Origin: Gordonia shandongensis DSM 45094
GTDB taxonomy: Bacteria; Actinomycetota; Actinomycetes; Mycobacteriales; Mycobacteriaceae
Reading direction: 5' to 3'
NCBI RefSeq assembly: GCF_000423025.1
Contig: NZ_AUHE01000003.1
Location: 1 to 64,000 of the forward strand
Length of the DNA: 64,000 nucleotides
Shown: positions 47,564 through 57,821 of the stretch, piece after piece
Numbering within the stretch: the first letter of the stretch is position 1
Layout of the letters: each line of letters opens with the position of its first letter
Notes under the pieces: model-generated
What the model was told of the DNA's origin: nothing
Database searches by the model: none
Seen by the model: the letters and a program-made list of their open reading frames with translations, nothing else
Made by a program: the position numbers and the translations under genes

Positions 47564-50500
47564 TCACTCCACGCTGATCCGCGAGATCACCGCCTGATAC
47601 CCGTCGGGACCCTCCGGGAGAGACGTCAGCCAGATGATGAGATAGGGCGCCGGAGCGGGCGAATCGACGGTCAGCTCCGTGGTGCGTTCGCCGACAGAAC
47701 CGCCCCCGACCCTCGTCGTCGCATCCAACGAGGAGGGTGACTTGCTCTCCGACGTCCGGAGCTCCACCGTGAAACCCGGGGTGCTCGTCTCCACCGTGAC
47801 CTTGTGCACCGTCCTGTCGCCGCCGGTGGCCAAGACCAGACCGAGCCCGTCCTTGAGGCCGCCGAACCGGCTGCTGCCCCGATAGGTGTCGGTCCGCCAC
47901 GCGGGAGACGCGCCGGTGATCACGTGCTCGAGGTCGGCCGTCGAATCGGCCGGCTGATCCGACACGTCGAGCAGGGAGATGCCCCGCAGCGAGACGCCGC
48001 CGGGCGTCGTCGCCGACTGCGACACCGACGACTCGTCCGGGAGGATCGAGTCGATGTCGCCCTCGTCCGACGACGACGCGAACATGTTGGTGAGCGCGAC
48101 GATGATCGCGAGTACCAGGAACAGGACGAACAGTCCGGCGCCGGCGAGGAGCGCGACATTCCGCCGGCCGGCATCCCCCTCACCCATCAGGCGTTCCTTG
48201 CGGGTACGGGAGAGCGGGGCCACCGACACCGGAGCCTGCCGCGATTCGACGCGCGGGATCATGTCGGTCTTCAAGTCCACGACGGTCGCCTGGTCGAGGA
48301 CGTGCTGGACCGTCGCCGCGGTGCGGATTCCGCGGTCGCCCTCGAGGGCGCGCGAGGCGACGGCCGACACCTCGAACGGCACCTCGGGTTTCACGGTGCG
48401 CGGCGGCACCGGCCGGTCGGGTTTCTCGGGGTCGGGATCGGCAGGGACCATGCCGCCGACCCGACCGCCGCCGACTCGACCGCCACCGACCCGACCGCCG
48501 CCGTCATTGGACGTCACGAGCCGATGCCCGGTGTCGCCGTCGAGCGGCCACCGGTTGAGCAGCAGGGCGTAGAGGACGGCCCCCAACCCGCGGACGTCGT
48601 CGTCGCGTTCGTCGCCCGGAACGACGGCGGGGAAGGCGAGCACGGCGTCACCGCCGGAGCTCACCCGGATCCGGTCCGGGTGGTCGATCGAGAGGACCGT
48701 GCCGGCACGGTGGGCCGCCTCGGCCCCCGCGGCCAGAGCCCGGACCGCCCGCGCGGCACCCATCGCCGACGGTTCGGTGGCGGCGACCTCGGCGAGCGAC
48801 GATCCGGCGACCCATTCGGTGACGATCACGCCGCCCGAAGCGCTGCGTACCACGTCGAGGATTCGCGCGACGCCCGCCGTATGGAGCTGGCCGAGGCTCC
48901 GCGTGCGGTTGAGCACGTCCTGCGGTCCCTGTGCGGGGCCGTGGTCCCCCGGGCGAACCGCCGGAGCCCGCTGATCGGGGTCGACGAACGTGAGGCCGAC
49001 CTCGCGGTCAAGGCCGGTGTCCTTGGCCCGCCAGAACTCCATCCCGCGGGTGCCGCCCTGCTTGGCGAGAAGCCGGTAGCGTCCGCCGGCGATCGCCGCC
49101 CCGGGGATCAGTCGGGGGCCGCGCGGCGGACCGGCCGGAGCTCCGGCCGATGCGGGCGGGACACCCATGACTCGGGTCGGCCCCTCGGACGGACCGCGCG
49201 CCGGGGTCCGATCGTCGGCAGCGTCGGACGCCGGAGCCTGCGGCGAACCGTGCGGCTCGCCTGCGCTCTGGTCGTCCATGGGGCGTGCTCCTCGGGGACG
49301 GGTCGGCGCCGCGCCCGACGGCCTCGGCCGCGGCGGACGACTGGTCTGCGGCGCCCCGACCGCCGGTATCACCATCGTCTCGCCCACGGCACCGCCGGAC
49401 AGCACCGAGTACTCCTGCCACGTCGCCGTTCCACGGTCGAAGCGGCGACGAACGTCTACCTGACCAGAATACGGGGTCGGGTCGTCCGGCGAGATCCGCG
49501 GGAACTGCACGGTCATCGTGACATCGCGGGCCCGGTCGGCGGCCACGACGTCCTTCGGTGCGAGAGCCGGCACGAAACGACCGACCAGACGCATCAGCGA
49601 CGCGCTGATGGTGACCAGATCGGGGATCTTGAGTGCGGTCAGGATCAGGTACGTGACGCCGAGGACCACCACCGCGACGATCCCCAGGTAGGCGACCGAA
49701 CCGATCTTGCCGGCGTGCGTGGACATGCGGGCCAGGCCGGTCAGCTCGGCGACCGCCCACACGACGACCGCGGTCGCCACCGAGACGCCGATCGTCATCA
49801 GCGTGGTGCGCGCGACATCCGACAGGCGGGCCACGCCGAGACGCTTGTGCAGCAGGATCTGCCCGACGACGGCACCGACGAGGTAGCCGAGCCCGTTGGC
49901 GAACGAGAGCCAGCGGACCACCATCTCGGGGTCGCTGAACACGGCCGCACCGAGGTAGGAGGCCGCGATCTTGACGCCGGTGATGCCGACGACCATCAGC
50001 GTCGGCGTCCACGCGTCCTCCCGCGCGTAGAACACCCGCAACTGGACGAGCGTCATCGCGTACGGGATGAGGGTGAACGCACCCCACGCGAGCACCGAGC
50101 CGACCTGGGAGGCGGTCTCGGCGTCGAACTTCCCGAAGTTGAAGATCGCCACGCCGATCGCGGGGCCGAAGAACGTCATGAACGCGACGACCGGAACGAG
50201 CGCGATCATGGTGAGACGCGTCGCCAACGACATGTCGTCGATCACCGCCCGCGTGTCGTCGGCGGCCGCATTACGCGACATGCGCGGCATGATCGCGGTG
50301 AGGATGGTGACGCCGAGGACGCCGTACGGCAGCTGGAGCAGCTGCCAGTGGGTCGCGTACGCGGAGATGCCGGCGGCGGTGGCGCCCGACGCGATCCGGT
50401 ACGTGACGAACAGTCCCACCTGGAGGACCACGACGTACGAGATGATCGCGACGGCCATGTTGCCGAAGCTGCGCAGGCGGGCGTCGATGCCCCACTTGAT

Positions 50501-51235
50501 GCGCAACTGCACCCCGGCCTTCTTCAGGTAGGGCAGCAGGACCGCCACCTGGATGACGACGCCCAAGGTGGTGCCGAGACCCAGGACCAGCAGCTTCGGG
50601 TCGGAGAGGCGGACCGGGTTGAGCGTGATCTCGCCGGGCGTCAGGTAGAAGAGCACCAGCGTGGTGATCTGGACGATGTTGTTCATCACCGGCGCCCAGG
50701 CACCCGGCTTGAACAGACCCTTCATGTTCAAGATCGCGATGAACAGCGCCGTCAGACCGTAGAACAGGACTTCGGGGAGCAACAGGTACGCGAGCGCCGT
50801 CGTGAGCGGCCGGTTGACCGTGCCGTCACCCACATTGAGCATGGTCAGCACCGGTGCCGCGATGACGGCGACGACGGTCGCCGCGCCGAGCACGGTCACC
50901 GTGAGGGTGAAGATCCGGTTGATGAAGTCCGCGCCGCCGTCGGCGTCCTCCACCTCGGCGCGCACGAGCACCGGGATCACGATCGCGGTGAGGACGGCGC
51001 CGAGCAGCGCCTCGGCGATCATGCCGGGCAGCACATACGCCGCCTGGAACGCCGAGGCGAGCGGGGGGCCGAGCATGGCGAGCACGAGGACCGTGCGGAC
51101 GAAACCGGTGATCCGGCTCGTCAGCGTCGCGACGGCGATCGAGCCGCCCGTCCGCATCACGCTCGCATCGTCGGGCTGATTCTCCACGGTCGCCGCCGCA
51201 GACCGCGACACCGCCGGGGATCGACGATCGGTCAT
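47564..51235 (-). CDS. murJ: MurJ lipid II flippase fused to a pseudokinase
   Basis: A 1223-residue protein. Residues about 25-560 are a MurJ/MviN flippase with 14 helices. A Pro/Arg-rich linker leads to a kinase-like domain (about 713-905) lacking the ATP lysine, HRD and DFG motifs (a serine-rich IDHPDRIR stretch replaces HRD). One transmembrane helix (about 1024-1048) and an extracellular galactose-binding-like domain follow. In mycobacteria PknB phosphorylates this protein, and the modified pseudokinase binds FhaA, holding back lipid II export; fhaA and pknB are both in this window. GTG or ATG start overlaps the next gene (ATGA). Confidence 0.95.
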   Translation of the reverse strand: MTDRRSPAVSRSAAATVENQPDDASVMRTGGSIAVATLTSRITGFVRTVLVLAMLGPPLASAFQAAYVLPGMIAEALLGAVLTAIVIPVLVRAEVEDADGGADFINRIFTLTVTVLGAATVVAVIAAPVLTMLNVGDGTVNRPLTTALAYLLLPEVLFYGLTALFIAILNMKGLFKPGAWAPVMNNIVQITTLVLFYLTPGEITLNPVRLSDPKLLVLGLGTTLGVVIQVAVLLPYLKKAGVQLRIKWGIDARLRSFGNMAVAIISYVVVLQVGLFVTYRIASGATAAGISAYATHWQLLQLPYGVLGVTILTAIMPRMSRNAAADDTRAVIDDMSLATRLTMIALVPVVAFMTFFGPAIGVAIFNFGKFDAETASQVGSVLAWGAFTLIPYAMTLVQLRVFYAREDAWTPTLMVVGITGVKIAASYLGAAVFSDPEMVVRWLSFANGLGYLVGAVVGQILLHKRLGVARLSDVARTTLMTIGVSVATAVVVWAVAELTGLARMSTHAGKIGSVAYLGIVAVVVLGVTYLILTALKIPDLVTISASLMRLVGRFVPALAPKDVVAADRARDVTMTVQFPRISPDDPTPYSGQVDVRRRFDRGTATWQEYSVLSGGAVGETMVIPAVGAPQTSRPPRPRPSGAAPTRPRGARPMDDQSAGEPHGSPQAPASDAADDRTPARGPSEGPTRVMGVPPASAGAPAGPPRGPRLIPGAAIAGGRYRLLAKQGGTRGMEFWRAKDTGLDREVGLTFVDPDQRAPAVRPGDHGPAQGPQDVLNRTRSLGQLHTAGVARILDVVRSASGGVIVTEWVAGSSLAEVAATEPSAMGAARAVRALAAGAEAAHRAGTVLSIDHPDRIRVSSGGDAVLAFPAVVPGDERDDDVRGLGAVLYALLLNRWPLDGDTGHRLVTSNDGGGRVGGGRVGGGRVGGMVPADPDPEKPDRPVPPRTVKPEVPFEVSAVASRALEGDRGIRTAATVQHVLDQATVVDLKTDMIPRVESRQAPVSVAPLSRTRKERLMGEGDAGRRNVALLAGAGLFVLFLVLAIIVALTNMFASSSDEGDIDSILPDESSVSQSATTPGGVSLRGISLLDVSDQPADSTADLEHVITGASPAWRTDTYRGSSRFGGLKDGLGLVLATGGDRTVHKVTVETSTPGFTVELRTSESKSPSSLDATTRVGGGSVGERTTELTVDSPAPAPYLIIWLTSLPEGPDGYQAVISRISVE
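48449..48503 (-). repeat. Gly-Arg-Val tandem repeat in murJ
   Basis: Three copies of an 18-bp unit give repeated GGGRVG steps within the pseudokinase part of MurJ, followed by MVPADPDPEKPDRP. Such a flexible loop is not typical for kinase folds and supports the view that this part is not catalytic. Confidence 0.7.
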
Positions 51236-53880
51236 CGGCGCTCCTCGTCGGTCGCGGCCTCCCCGTCGTCAGACGCCGTCGCGGCAGAACCGTCCACGTT
51301 CACGTCGGTCTCGACGAGTCCGGGTTCGGCGCGTTCGGCCGCGAGTCGTTGCTGATACGTCAGGGTCGCCAACTCCAGTTCGTGCTCATCCGGTTCGGGC
51401 CGATCCTCATCGGCGGGATCGGGCTCACCTGTGAAACGGTGCCACAAACGTCGGGCCGTCAGCAGGATCAAGACGATCGCCGCGCCGATCGTGATCCAGA
51501 AGAGAGGTTTGCCGTACGCGTTGGCGTACACCGAGAGCTCCACGGGAGCACTCAGCGGGACCTCACTGGAGGTCACCAGGCTGATGTGCACCTTCGCGGG
51601 TTCCGAACTCGACGCATGCGTGGGGATCTGGAGCTGTCGCGTACCGTTCGCCGGGATCTCGAAGGTGCCCAGGTCCCCGATCTCGAGGGTGTCGGGCGCG
51701 TCGATGTCGAGCCGGACACGGATCGGCAGCGCCAGCGAATTGCGGACCACGAGCAGCAGGGGACTGCGTTCGGACGCCAGGGTGTAGCGTCCGCTCGGGT
51801 CGAGCAGGCCGACGGCTTCGCGCATATGACGCAGGGTGACGGCGACCGCGGTGAGACGTTCACGCCGGGGATGCCCGGCGATGCCGGCGTCGGTGGTCGA
51901 GGCGCTCGACAGGGCGCGCAGGAGGTCGTCGCGCAGCGGTGCCATGTAGGTGGCCGGCGTCGTCACGGTGTCGGCGGTACCGACCAGCGCCGCCTGCATC
52001 CGGTCGACGGCGGTGACGCGTTCACGAACCGCGGAGGCCTCCGACTCCGACACGGGGCGCCCGGCCGCGGCCGACGGCGTCACGTCACCGGGGACCTCGA
52101 GGTGGGCGGGGGCGCTCGCCGACGGCATCTGATCGACGACGGTCGCGAACGGTACGGGGCGGGCCGTCCCCGACGCGATCAGCAGCGACGCCGTGCTGTG
52201 CAGGGCGCGGGCGTCGTCGACGGTCGGCGACCAATAGGTCGGCGGCATCACGAATGCGGAGCGGCCGGTCGTCGGCAGGCGACGATCCGGGGGCGCGCCG
52301 TCGTCGGTGACCGGAGGCGGGGCGCTGAGCATCGGGAACGCGAGCGCGGCCAGCGCGGTCTGGCGTCTGCTCGCCGCCGATTCATCGGTGAGATGGGGTT
52401 GCTGCCAGTTGGGCATGATCCCCGGAACCACCGGGGTGATGCCGGTGGCGCCCAGCGCGGCCGACACCGCGGCGTCATAGCTCTGCACCGACAGGCTGCC
52501 GACGCCGTAGCGTCCGGACGGGATCCCCGAGGTCGGGGACCTGTCGGCCGGCGAGATCGGTTGCAGTGACGTGGACGCGACCGCGGCCGCACGGACGCGG
52601 AGTCCGGCGAGCAGATCCCGGCCCGCAGTGGTGAGGGTGCCCGTCGCGGGGACCGTCATACCGCGTACCGACCTGACGCCCAGGACGGAGTCGACGACGT
52701 CGTACGGTCGCAGAACGGCGCGCTCGCTGAGCTGCGGCTCGGCGACGGTCGCCAGGGAGTCGAGACCCGCCTGCGCGTACGGGAGAGCGGTGACGCACAT
52801 GCGGGCCGCGACGCGCGTGAGCCGCCGCAGCCACGACGCCGCCGTCGACGCGCCCTGACCCTCGTGCGTGGAGGCCTCCGGGTCGGCCGGATCGGTGGTG
52901 ATCGCGTATCCGTCGGACATCGCGGAGACCGTCGTCAGCAGATCGGGATCGACCGCCAGACACAGCGCATCGCGGACCGGATCGTCCTCGGCGCCGCCAC
53001 CGTCCTCGCGGGTTCCGGTGAGTTCCTCGAGGGCGGAGAGCGCGAGCCCCAGCCGTCCGTCGCGTTGCAGGGAGTGACTCAGCGAGTCGTTGGTGAGCCG
53101 CAGTTCCGACGTGCCGCCGCCGAGCACGCCCGCCGCCTCCTGGGGCGATGCGGCCAGCGGCCACAGCATGGTGAGCGCAGCGGGACTGGAGGTGTTCGGG
53201 GCCAGTGAACCGTCGCGGCCGAGCAGCGGATCGGCTGCGACGCCGCTGCCGGGTTCCACGAAGTCCCGTGCGCGGGACTTGTCGGCCGGAAGACTCAGCA
53301 CGGGCAGCAGGGTGCGCGACTCGGCGATGGTGACGACGCCGCCGCCCTGCGGGCTGCCGACCACGTCGACCAGCAACGGGTAGACGCCGGCACGGTTCAG
53401 GGCGAGCGATCGCACCGAGACCGAGACGGTGAAGTCCGCCGATTTGTGCGGACCGATCCGGTTGGCGACCCGCCGGGAGGGCGCCGCCACGCCGTACTCC
53501 CCCGCCGGCGCCGTGAGCGCGCTGCGCAGCTGGTACGACTCATGCACCGGCTCGGCCCGCTGAAGCCGGGCGGTGACATCGGTGATCGGCTGGTCGGTGG
53601 TGTTCACGATGCGGCCGCTGACGGTCACGGTGTCGCCCGTGGAACTGGTGATCGTCGACGGCGTCACCTCGGTGAGGGCGAGCGTGGCATACGCGTCGGC
53701 GCTCGCCGGATCCGCGCGCGCCGACGGCGGAGTCACGCCGACCGCGATGAGCAGCAGCGCGACGACGGCCGTCAGCGAGACGGCCGTCCGGGTGATTCGA
53801 GACAGGGAGGAATGGTTCTGGCCAGCACGGTTCTGGGCAGTACGGGTCTGGGCACCGACGAACCACGGCGCGACGGGCAT
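51232..53880 (-). CDS. DUF6049 secreted/anchored wall-associated protein
   Basis: An 882-residue protein starting at the ATG at 53880 (MPVAPWFVG), just after the NUDIX gene. A signal sequence (about 28-52, TAVVALLLIAVGVTPPSARA) is followed by beta-rich extracellular domains, and there is one transmembrane helix near the C-terminus (about 790-812, FWITIGAAIVLILLTARRLW) with an acidic cytoplasmic tail. This matches the conserved large protein encoded between the NUDIX gene and murJ in mycobacteria. Function unknown; its coupling to murJ (ATGA overlap) suggests a wall-synthesis role. Confidence 0.88.
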   Translation of the reverse strand: MPVAPWFVGAQTRTAQNRAGQNHSSLSRITRTAVSLTAVVALLLIAVGVTPPSARADPASADAYATLALTEVTPSTITSSTGDTVTVSGRIVNTTDQPITDVTARLQRAEPVHESYQLRSALTAPAGEYGVAAPSRRVANRIGPHKSADFTVSVSVRSLALNRAGVYPLLVDVVGSPQGGGVVTIAESRTLLPVLSLPADKSRARDFVEPGSGVAADPLLGRDGSLAPNTSSPAALTMLWPLAASPQEAAGVLGGGTSELRLTNDSLSHSLQRDGRLGLALSALEELTGTREDGGGAEDDPVRDALCLAVDPDLLTTVSAMSDGYAITTDPADPEASTHEGQGASTAASWLRRLTRVAARMCVTALPYAQAGLDSLATVAEPQLSERAVLRPYDVVDSVLGVRSVRGMTVPATGTLTTAGRDLLAGLRVRAAAVASTSLQPISPADRSPTSGIPSGRYGVGSLSVQSYDAAVSAALGATGITPVVPGIMPNWQQPHLTDESAASRRQTALAALAFPMLSAPPPVTDDGAPPDRRLPTTGRSAFVMPPTYWSPTVDDARALHSTASLLIASGTARPVPFATVVDQMPSASAPAHLEVPGDVTPSAAAGRPVSESEASAVRERVTAVDRMQAALVGTADTVTTPATYMAPLRDDLLRALSSASTTDAGIAGHPRRERLTAVAVTLRHMREAVGLLDPSGRYTLASERSPLLLVVRNSLALPIRVRLDIDAPDTLEIGDLGTFEIPANGTRQLQIPTHASSSEPAKVHISLVTSSEVPLSAPVELSVYANAYGKPLFWITIGAAIVLILLTARRLWHRFTGEPDPADEDRPEPDEHELELATLTYQQRLAAERAEPGLVETDVNVDGSAATASDDGEAATDEERR

Positions 53881-53905
53881 GGACCGGCGACTCCCCCCGC
53901 CGCGG

Positions 53906-55114
53906 TCAGCTGTCACCGGAGCCACTGCGGCGCGGTCGACGACGCCGCCGGCGAGGCTTCGGAGCCGGCGGGGGTTCGTTTCGGCGCTGATTGCGTGCGG
54001 CTGCGGCTTTCTCATAGTCGTTCGGCTCGGTGCGGAGGCAACTGGCCTCCGACTCCGCCAATCGATCCGGATCACTCTGCAGGTCGGCGATCACCGATTC
54101 GGCCATCCGCGCCAGACGCCGCTCGTCAGAGTACGTCAGCTTCCGGGGCAGTTCGGTCAGCGGCACCCACGCGACGGCGCTCACCTCGTAGTCGGCGTCC
54201 GACAGTTCACCGCCGGTGAAACGCAGCAGATAGTGGTGGACGGTCTTGTGGATCCGTTTGCCCTCGCTGACGAACCAGTAGTCGATCTTGCCGAGGGGCG
54301 CGACGATCGTCCCGCTGATCCCCGTCTCCTCGGCGACCTCGCGCATCGCCGTCTGTTCCGCGGTCTCACCGGTCTCGATGTGCCCCTTGGGGAGCGACCA
54401 CATCATCCGGCCGCGGCGGTCGATGCGACCGATCAGCGCGGCCGACAACTCCTCGAAGGGGGCGTCGATGTCGGAGAGGACGAGTCCGCCGGCCGACGTC
54501 TCGCGGACCGTGTGGAGCCGCGGTGCGCCGTCCTGGTCGGGACGACGCCCGGACCGTCGACGGGTCCGCGGCATCGAGGCCGGAGAGTTGGTGTTGCGGC
54601 GGTTGCGGCCGGCGAGATCGGACGGCTTGGTCCGCGCGTCGCCGTCGGCGGACTCGCCGCCGGTCGCCGCCGGCGTCTCGGGACGGCCCGTCCCCTGCTT
54701 CCCCGCACCGGCTCGTGCGCCGGTGGACTGTGCGGGCCCCGCAGGACCCGCCGCCGGCCGCGGCTTGTCGCCGCCCTTCGCGGACTGGTCGGTGGCAGCC
54801 GTCGCCGGGCCCCGCTGCTGACCGTTGCGGGAGCGTCGACCCCGTCGGCGTCGGCCGCGACGCTGCCGCGACCGCCCGCCCTGAGAGCCGTTTCCACTGC
54901 CCGACTGCTGATCGACCGTCTGCTGCTGACCTCCGGACCGCTGGCCGCCGGACTGCCGTCCACCGCCGGACGACGAGCCCTCGCCGGGCCCCGACGCGCT
55001 CCCCGCACCCGTGCCGCGAGCGCCGTTGCGGCCGGGCCGCTGACCCGAGGCGCCATCGACGGCCGGACCGTCGGAACCGACGTCCGGTCGCTGCAGCGAG
55101 GATTCAGCGGACAC
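53906..55114 (-). CDS. NUDIX hydrolase with long basic N-terminal tail
   Basis: A 402-residue protein, in the mutT4 position of mycobacteria. The NUDIX box (residues about 244-266: [20 protein letters not shown] then TG) is intact, so it should cleave nucleoside diphosphate compounds. Residues 1-195 are a disordered Gly/Ser/Gln tail with an Arg-rich cluster ([20 protein letters not shown]); the C-terminus ends with another basic run. The mycobacterial protein is much shorter, so the tail is a lineage feature and may bind RNA or DNA. Confidence 0.9.
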   Translation of the reverse strand: MSAESSLQRPDVGSDGPAVDGASGQRPGRNGARGTGAGSASGPGEGSSSGGGRQSGGQRSGGQQQTVDQQSGSGNGSQGGRSRQRRGRRRRGRRSRNGQQRGPATAATDQSAKGGDKPRPAAGPAGPAQSTGARAGAGKQGTGRPETPAATGGESADGDARTKPSDLAGRNRRNTNSPASMPRTRRRSGRRPDQDGAPRLHTVRETSAGGLVLSDIDAPFEELSAALIGRIDRRGRMMWSLPKGHIETGETAEQTAMREVAEETGISGTIVAPLGKIDYWFVSEGKRIHKTVHHYLLRFTGGELSDADYEVSAVAWVPLTELPRKLTYSDERRLARMAESVIADLQSDPDRLAESEASCLRTEPNDYEKAAAARNQRRNEPPPAPKPRRRRRRPRRSGSGDS

Positions 55115-55213
55115 ACCCCGATGCTAGCCGCTTGTTACCGTGTGTTCGCTTAACAGGCCGGGGCGACCGCCGAACTCCGGTGGGCCCCGTGGGAGTCGGT
55201 AGTCTCTGATCCC

Positions 55214-56710
55214 ATGACCGACCCTGCTCCGCGACGCCCGATGACCGACGCCGACGGCGCCGACCGTCGCACCGACCTCCTGGCTGCGGCAGCGGTGACA
55301 CTGCATTCTCTGCGTGACGTCCTGGCGCCGCTCGCCGACCGTTTCGCCGACCGCGGCAACGAGCTCTACCTCGTCGGCGGATCCGTCCGCGACGCGGTTC
55401 TCGGCCGCCTCGGCAACGACCTCGACTTCACCACCGACGCTCGGCCCGAGGCGATCGCCGAGATCCTGCGCGGGTGGGGAGACGCCGTCTGGGACACCGG
55501 GATCGACTTCGGCACGGTGAGCGCGGCGAAGGGTGAGCAGACCATCGAGATCACCACCTTCCGCTCGGATCTGTACGACCAGCAGAGCCGCAACCCGACG
55601 GTGACGTTCGGCGACACCCTCGAACACGATCTGGTGCGTCGGGACTTCCGGATCAATGCGATGGCCGTCCGCCTGCTGCCCGGCGGCGAGCAGGAGTTCT
55701 GCGATCCGCTCGACGGGATGTCCGATCTGTTGGCCGGCGTCATCGACACGCCGGCGGCGCCCGAGTCGTCGTTCAACGACGATCCGCTCCGGATGCTCCG
55801 GGCCGTGCGCTTCGTCGCGCAGCTCGGTTTCGCGCCGACCGAACGCGTCCGACGGGCGATCGGGGAGATGGCGGACCAGATCGAGCGGATCACCGCCGAG
55901 CGGGTGCGGGTGGAACTCGACAAGATGATCTGCGGCGACCACCCCCTCGACGCGGTGGAACTCCTCGTCGCGACGGGGCTCGCCGATCGCGTGATCCCGG
56001 AGATCCCGGGGATGCAGCTGACCATCGACGAGCACCACCAGCACAAGGACGTCTATCAGCATTCGTTGACCGTGCTCAAACAGGCGATCGACCTGGAGGA
56101 CGGCGGACCGGATCTCGTGCTGCGCTGGGCCGCGCTGCTCCACGACATCGGGAAGCCGGCGACCCGCCGTCACGAGGAGGGCGGCGGAGTCAGCTTCCAC
56201 CATCACGAGGTGGTGGGCGCCAAGATGGTCCGCAAGCGGATGCGGGCCCTGAAATACCCGAAGAGCGTGGTCGACGACGTCTCGCAGCTGGTGTTCCTCC
56301 ACCTCCGGTTCCACGGGTACGGCGACGGTCGGTGGACCGACTCGGCCGTCCGGAGATACGTGAACGATGCCGGTGACCTGCTCGACCGACTTCACCGGCT
56401 GGTTCGAGCCGACTGCACCACCCGCAACCGGCGCCGCGCCCGCCGACTGCAGGAGACCTACGACGACCTCGAGCGCCGGATCGAGGCGCTCCGCGAAGCC
56501 GAGGATCTCGACCGCGTCCGGCCCGATCTCGACGGGAACGCGATCATGGAGCTGCTCGACCTGCCGCCTGGGCCGGTGGTCGGTGAGGCCTGGCGTCATC
56601 TGAAGGAGCTACGCCTCGACGTGGGGCCGATGAGCCGGGACGACGCGGAGGCCGCACTGCGTGCGTGGTGGGCGGAGCGCGGCTCGGCCGACGGGCGTGC
56701 GGGCCGGTAG
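55214..56710 (+). CDS. pcnA: CCA-adding tRNA nucleotidyltransferase PcnA
   Basis: A 498-residue class II nucleotidyltransferase. LVGGSVRDAVLGR and the catalytic aspartates Asp69 and Asp71 in GNDLDFTT lie in the head domain, RRDFRINAMAVRL and DPLRMLRAVRFVAQ in the neck, and an HD domain follows (LLHDIGKPATRR). It adds or repairs the CCA end of tRNAs. None of the three tRNAs in this window encodes CCA, so this enzyme is required for them. Divergent from the NUDIX gene. Confidence 0.94.
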   Translation: MTDPAPRRPMTDADGADRRTDLLAAAAVTLHSLRDVLAPLADRFADRGNELYLVGGSVRDAVLGRLGNDLDFTTDARPEAIAEILRGWGDAVWDTGIDFGTVSAAKGEQTIEITTFRSDLYDQQSRNPTVTFGDTLEHDLVRRDFRINAMAVRLLPGGEQEFCDPLDGMSDLLAGVIDTPAAPESSFNDDPLRMLRAVRFVAQLGFAPTERVRRAIGEMADQIERITAERVRVELDKMICGDHPLDAVELLVATGLADRVIPEIPGMQLTIDEHHQHKDVYQHSLTVLKQAIDLEDGGPDLVLRWAALLHDIGKPATRRHEEGGGVSFHHHEVVGAKMVRKRMRALKYPKSVVDDVSQLVFLHLRFHGYGDGRWTDSAVRRYVNDAGDLLDRLHRLVRADCTTRNRRRARRLQETYDDLERRIEALREAEDLDRVRPDLDGNAIMELLDLPPGPVVGEAWRHLKELRLDVGPMSRDDAEAALRAWWAERGSADGRAGR

Positions 56711-56719
56711 ATTCGAGGC

Positions 56720-57811
56720 ATGTACTGCAGCGAACTCGGTGACCGGTGGCACGGCGCGCGCATCGAGCCGTCGATAGGGCACCTCGACGCGGCGTCGGCC
56801 GCCCGGTCCTCCAACGCGGTGATCGACACCCTGCACCGACATCTGCTGCGGGAGGCCGAGCGCGGGTCGTACGTGGCCGCCGACGAGATCGCCGCCGACC
56901 TCACCGACGGCCGCCGCGCGCTGGGATCGCTGATCGGCCACCTCCCGGAGGAGATCGCGTTCCGCGACAGCGCTCGGGCCGCTCTCCGGGCCGTCCTCAA
57001 CGCCTGGAACCTGCCGCTGTCGCCGACCGTGTGGGTGGCGAAGAACGAGTTCGGCCCCAACCTCACCGAATTCGAGGACCGTGACTTCGCGGTCCGCACG
57101 ATGCCGGAGTCCGACGTCTACGGGCACGTCGACGTCGACTCGGTGGAGAACATGCTGCAGTTCGAGCAGCCCGACTTCATCCACGTCTGCCACATCGGTT
57201 CGGCGAGCGGGATCGTCCAGCCCGTCGCCGAGATCGTCCGCGTGGCGCACGACGCGGGTGTTCCGGTGGTGGTCGACATGGCGCAGTCGGTGGGTCACGT
57301 GCCGACGGTGACCGGCGCCGACATCGTGTACGGGACTGCGCGCAAATGGCTGTCGGGTCCCCGCGGCGTCGGATTCGTCGCCGTGCGACCGGACTCCCTG
57401 GCCCGGGTGGACGTGCTCTCCTCGGAGTCGTTCATCGCCGGGCAGCTCGCCCTGTCGACGGCCGTCGGCGAGATCGTCGACATCGGGCAGCAGCGGGTGT
57501 ACCGCGAGCTGGCCGAGATCGGGCGGATGACCCGCGAACGTCTCAACGGCATCGGCAGCTGGGAGGTCATGGAGCCGGTGTCCGAGCCGTCGGCGCTGGT
57601 GACGTTGGCGCCGCCGCCCGGCTTCCAGGAGTCCGACGTCCTCGCCGCGAAGAACCGGCTGTTGGCCGGCGGGCTGCTGGTCACGGCGGCCGACTCGTGG
57701 CGGGCGCCGCTGGCGGGCGAACAGTCGCTGCTGCGCGTGAGTCCGCATCTCGATGCGACTCGGGAGCAGCTCGATCAGCTGGCGACCGACCTGCGCGTGA
57801 TGGGGTACTGA
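56720..57811 (+). CDS. egtE: EgtE-like PLP-dependent lyase (aminotransferase class V)
   Basis: A 363-residue PLP enzyme. Lys209 in TARKWLSGPRG is the expected cofactor lysine. FIHVCHIGSASGIVQPVAEI and PVVVDMAQSVGHVP match the aminotransferase class V core. The family is closest to hercynylcysteine sulfoxide lyase EgtE of ergothioneine synthesis. No egtA, egtB, egtC or egtD lies nearby, so the enzyme is either unlinked or has another substrate. 9 bp after pcnA, same direction. Confidence 0.8.
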   Translation: MYCSELGDRWHGARIEPSIGHLDAASAARSSNAVIDTLHRHLLREAERGSYVAADEIAADLTDGRRALGSLIGHLPEEIAFRDSARAALRAVLNAWNLPLSPTVWVAKNEFGPNLTEFEDRDFAVRTMPESDVYGHVDVDSVENMLQFEQPDFIHVCHIGSASGIVQPVAEIVRVAHDAGVPVVVDMAQSVGHVPTVTGADIVYGTARKWLSGPRGVGFVAVRPDSLARVDVLSSESFIAGQLALSTAVGEIVDIGQQRVYRELAEIGRMTRERLNGIGSWEVMEPVSEPSALVTLAPPPGFQESDVLAAKNRLLAGGLLVTAADSWRAPLAGEQSLLRVSPHLDATREQLDQLATDLRVMGY

Positions 57812-57821
57812 CCGCCGCCGG

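Noticed and set aside
47804..51355. 1183-residue open frame opposite murJ
   Set aside because: Arg/Asp/His-rich antisense shadow without domains, covering a clearly recognised gene.
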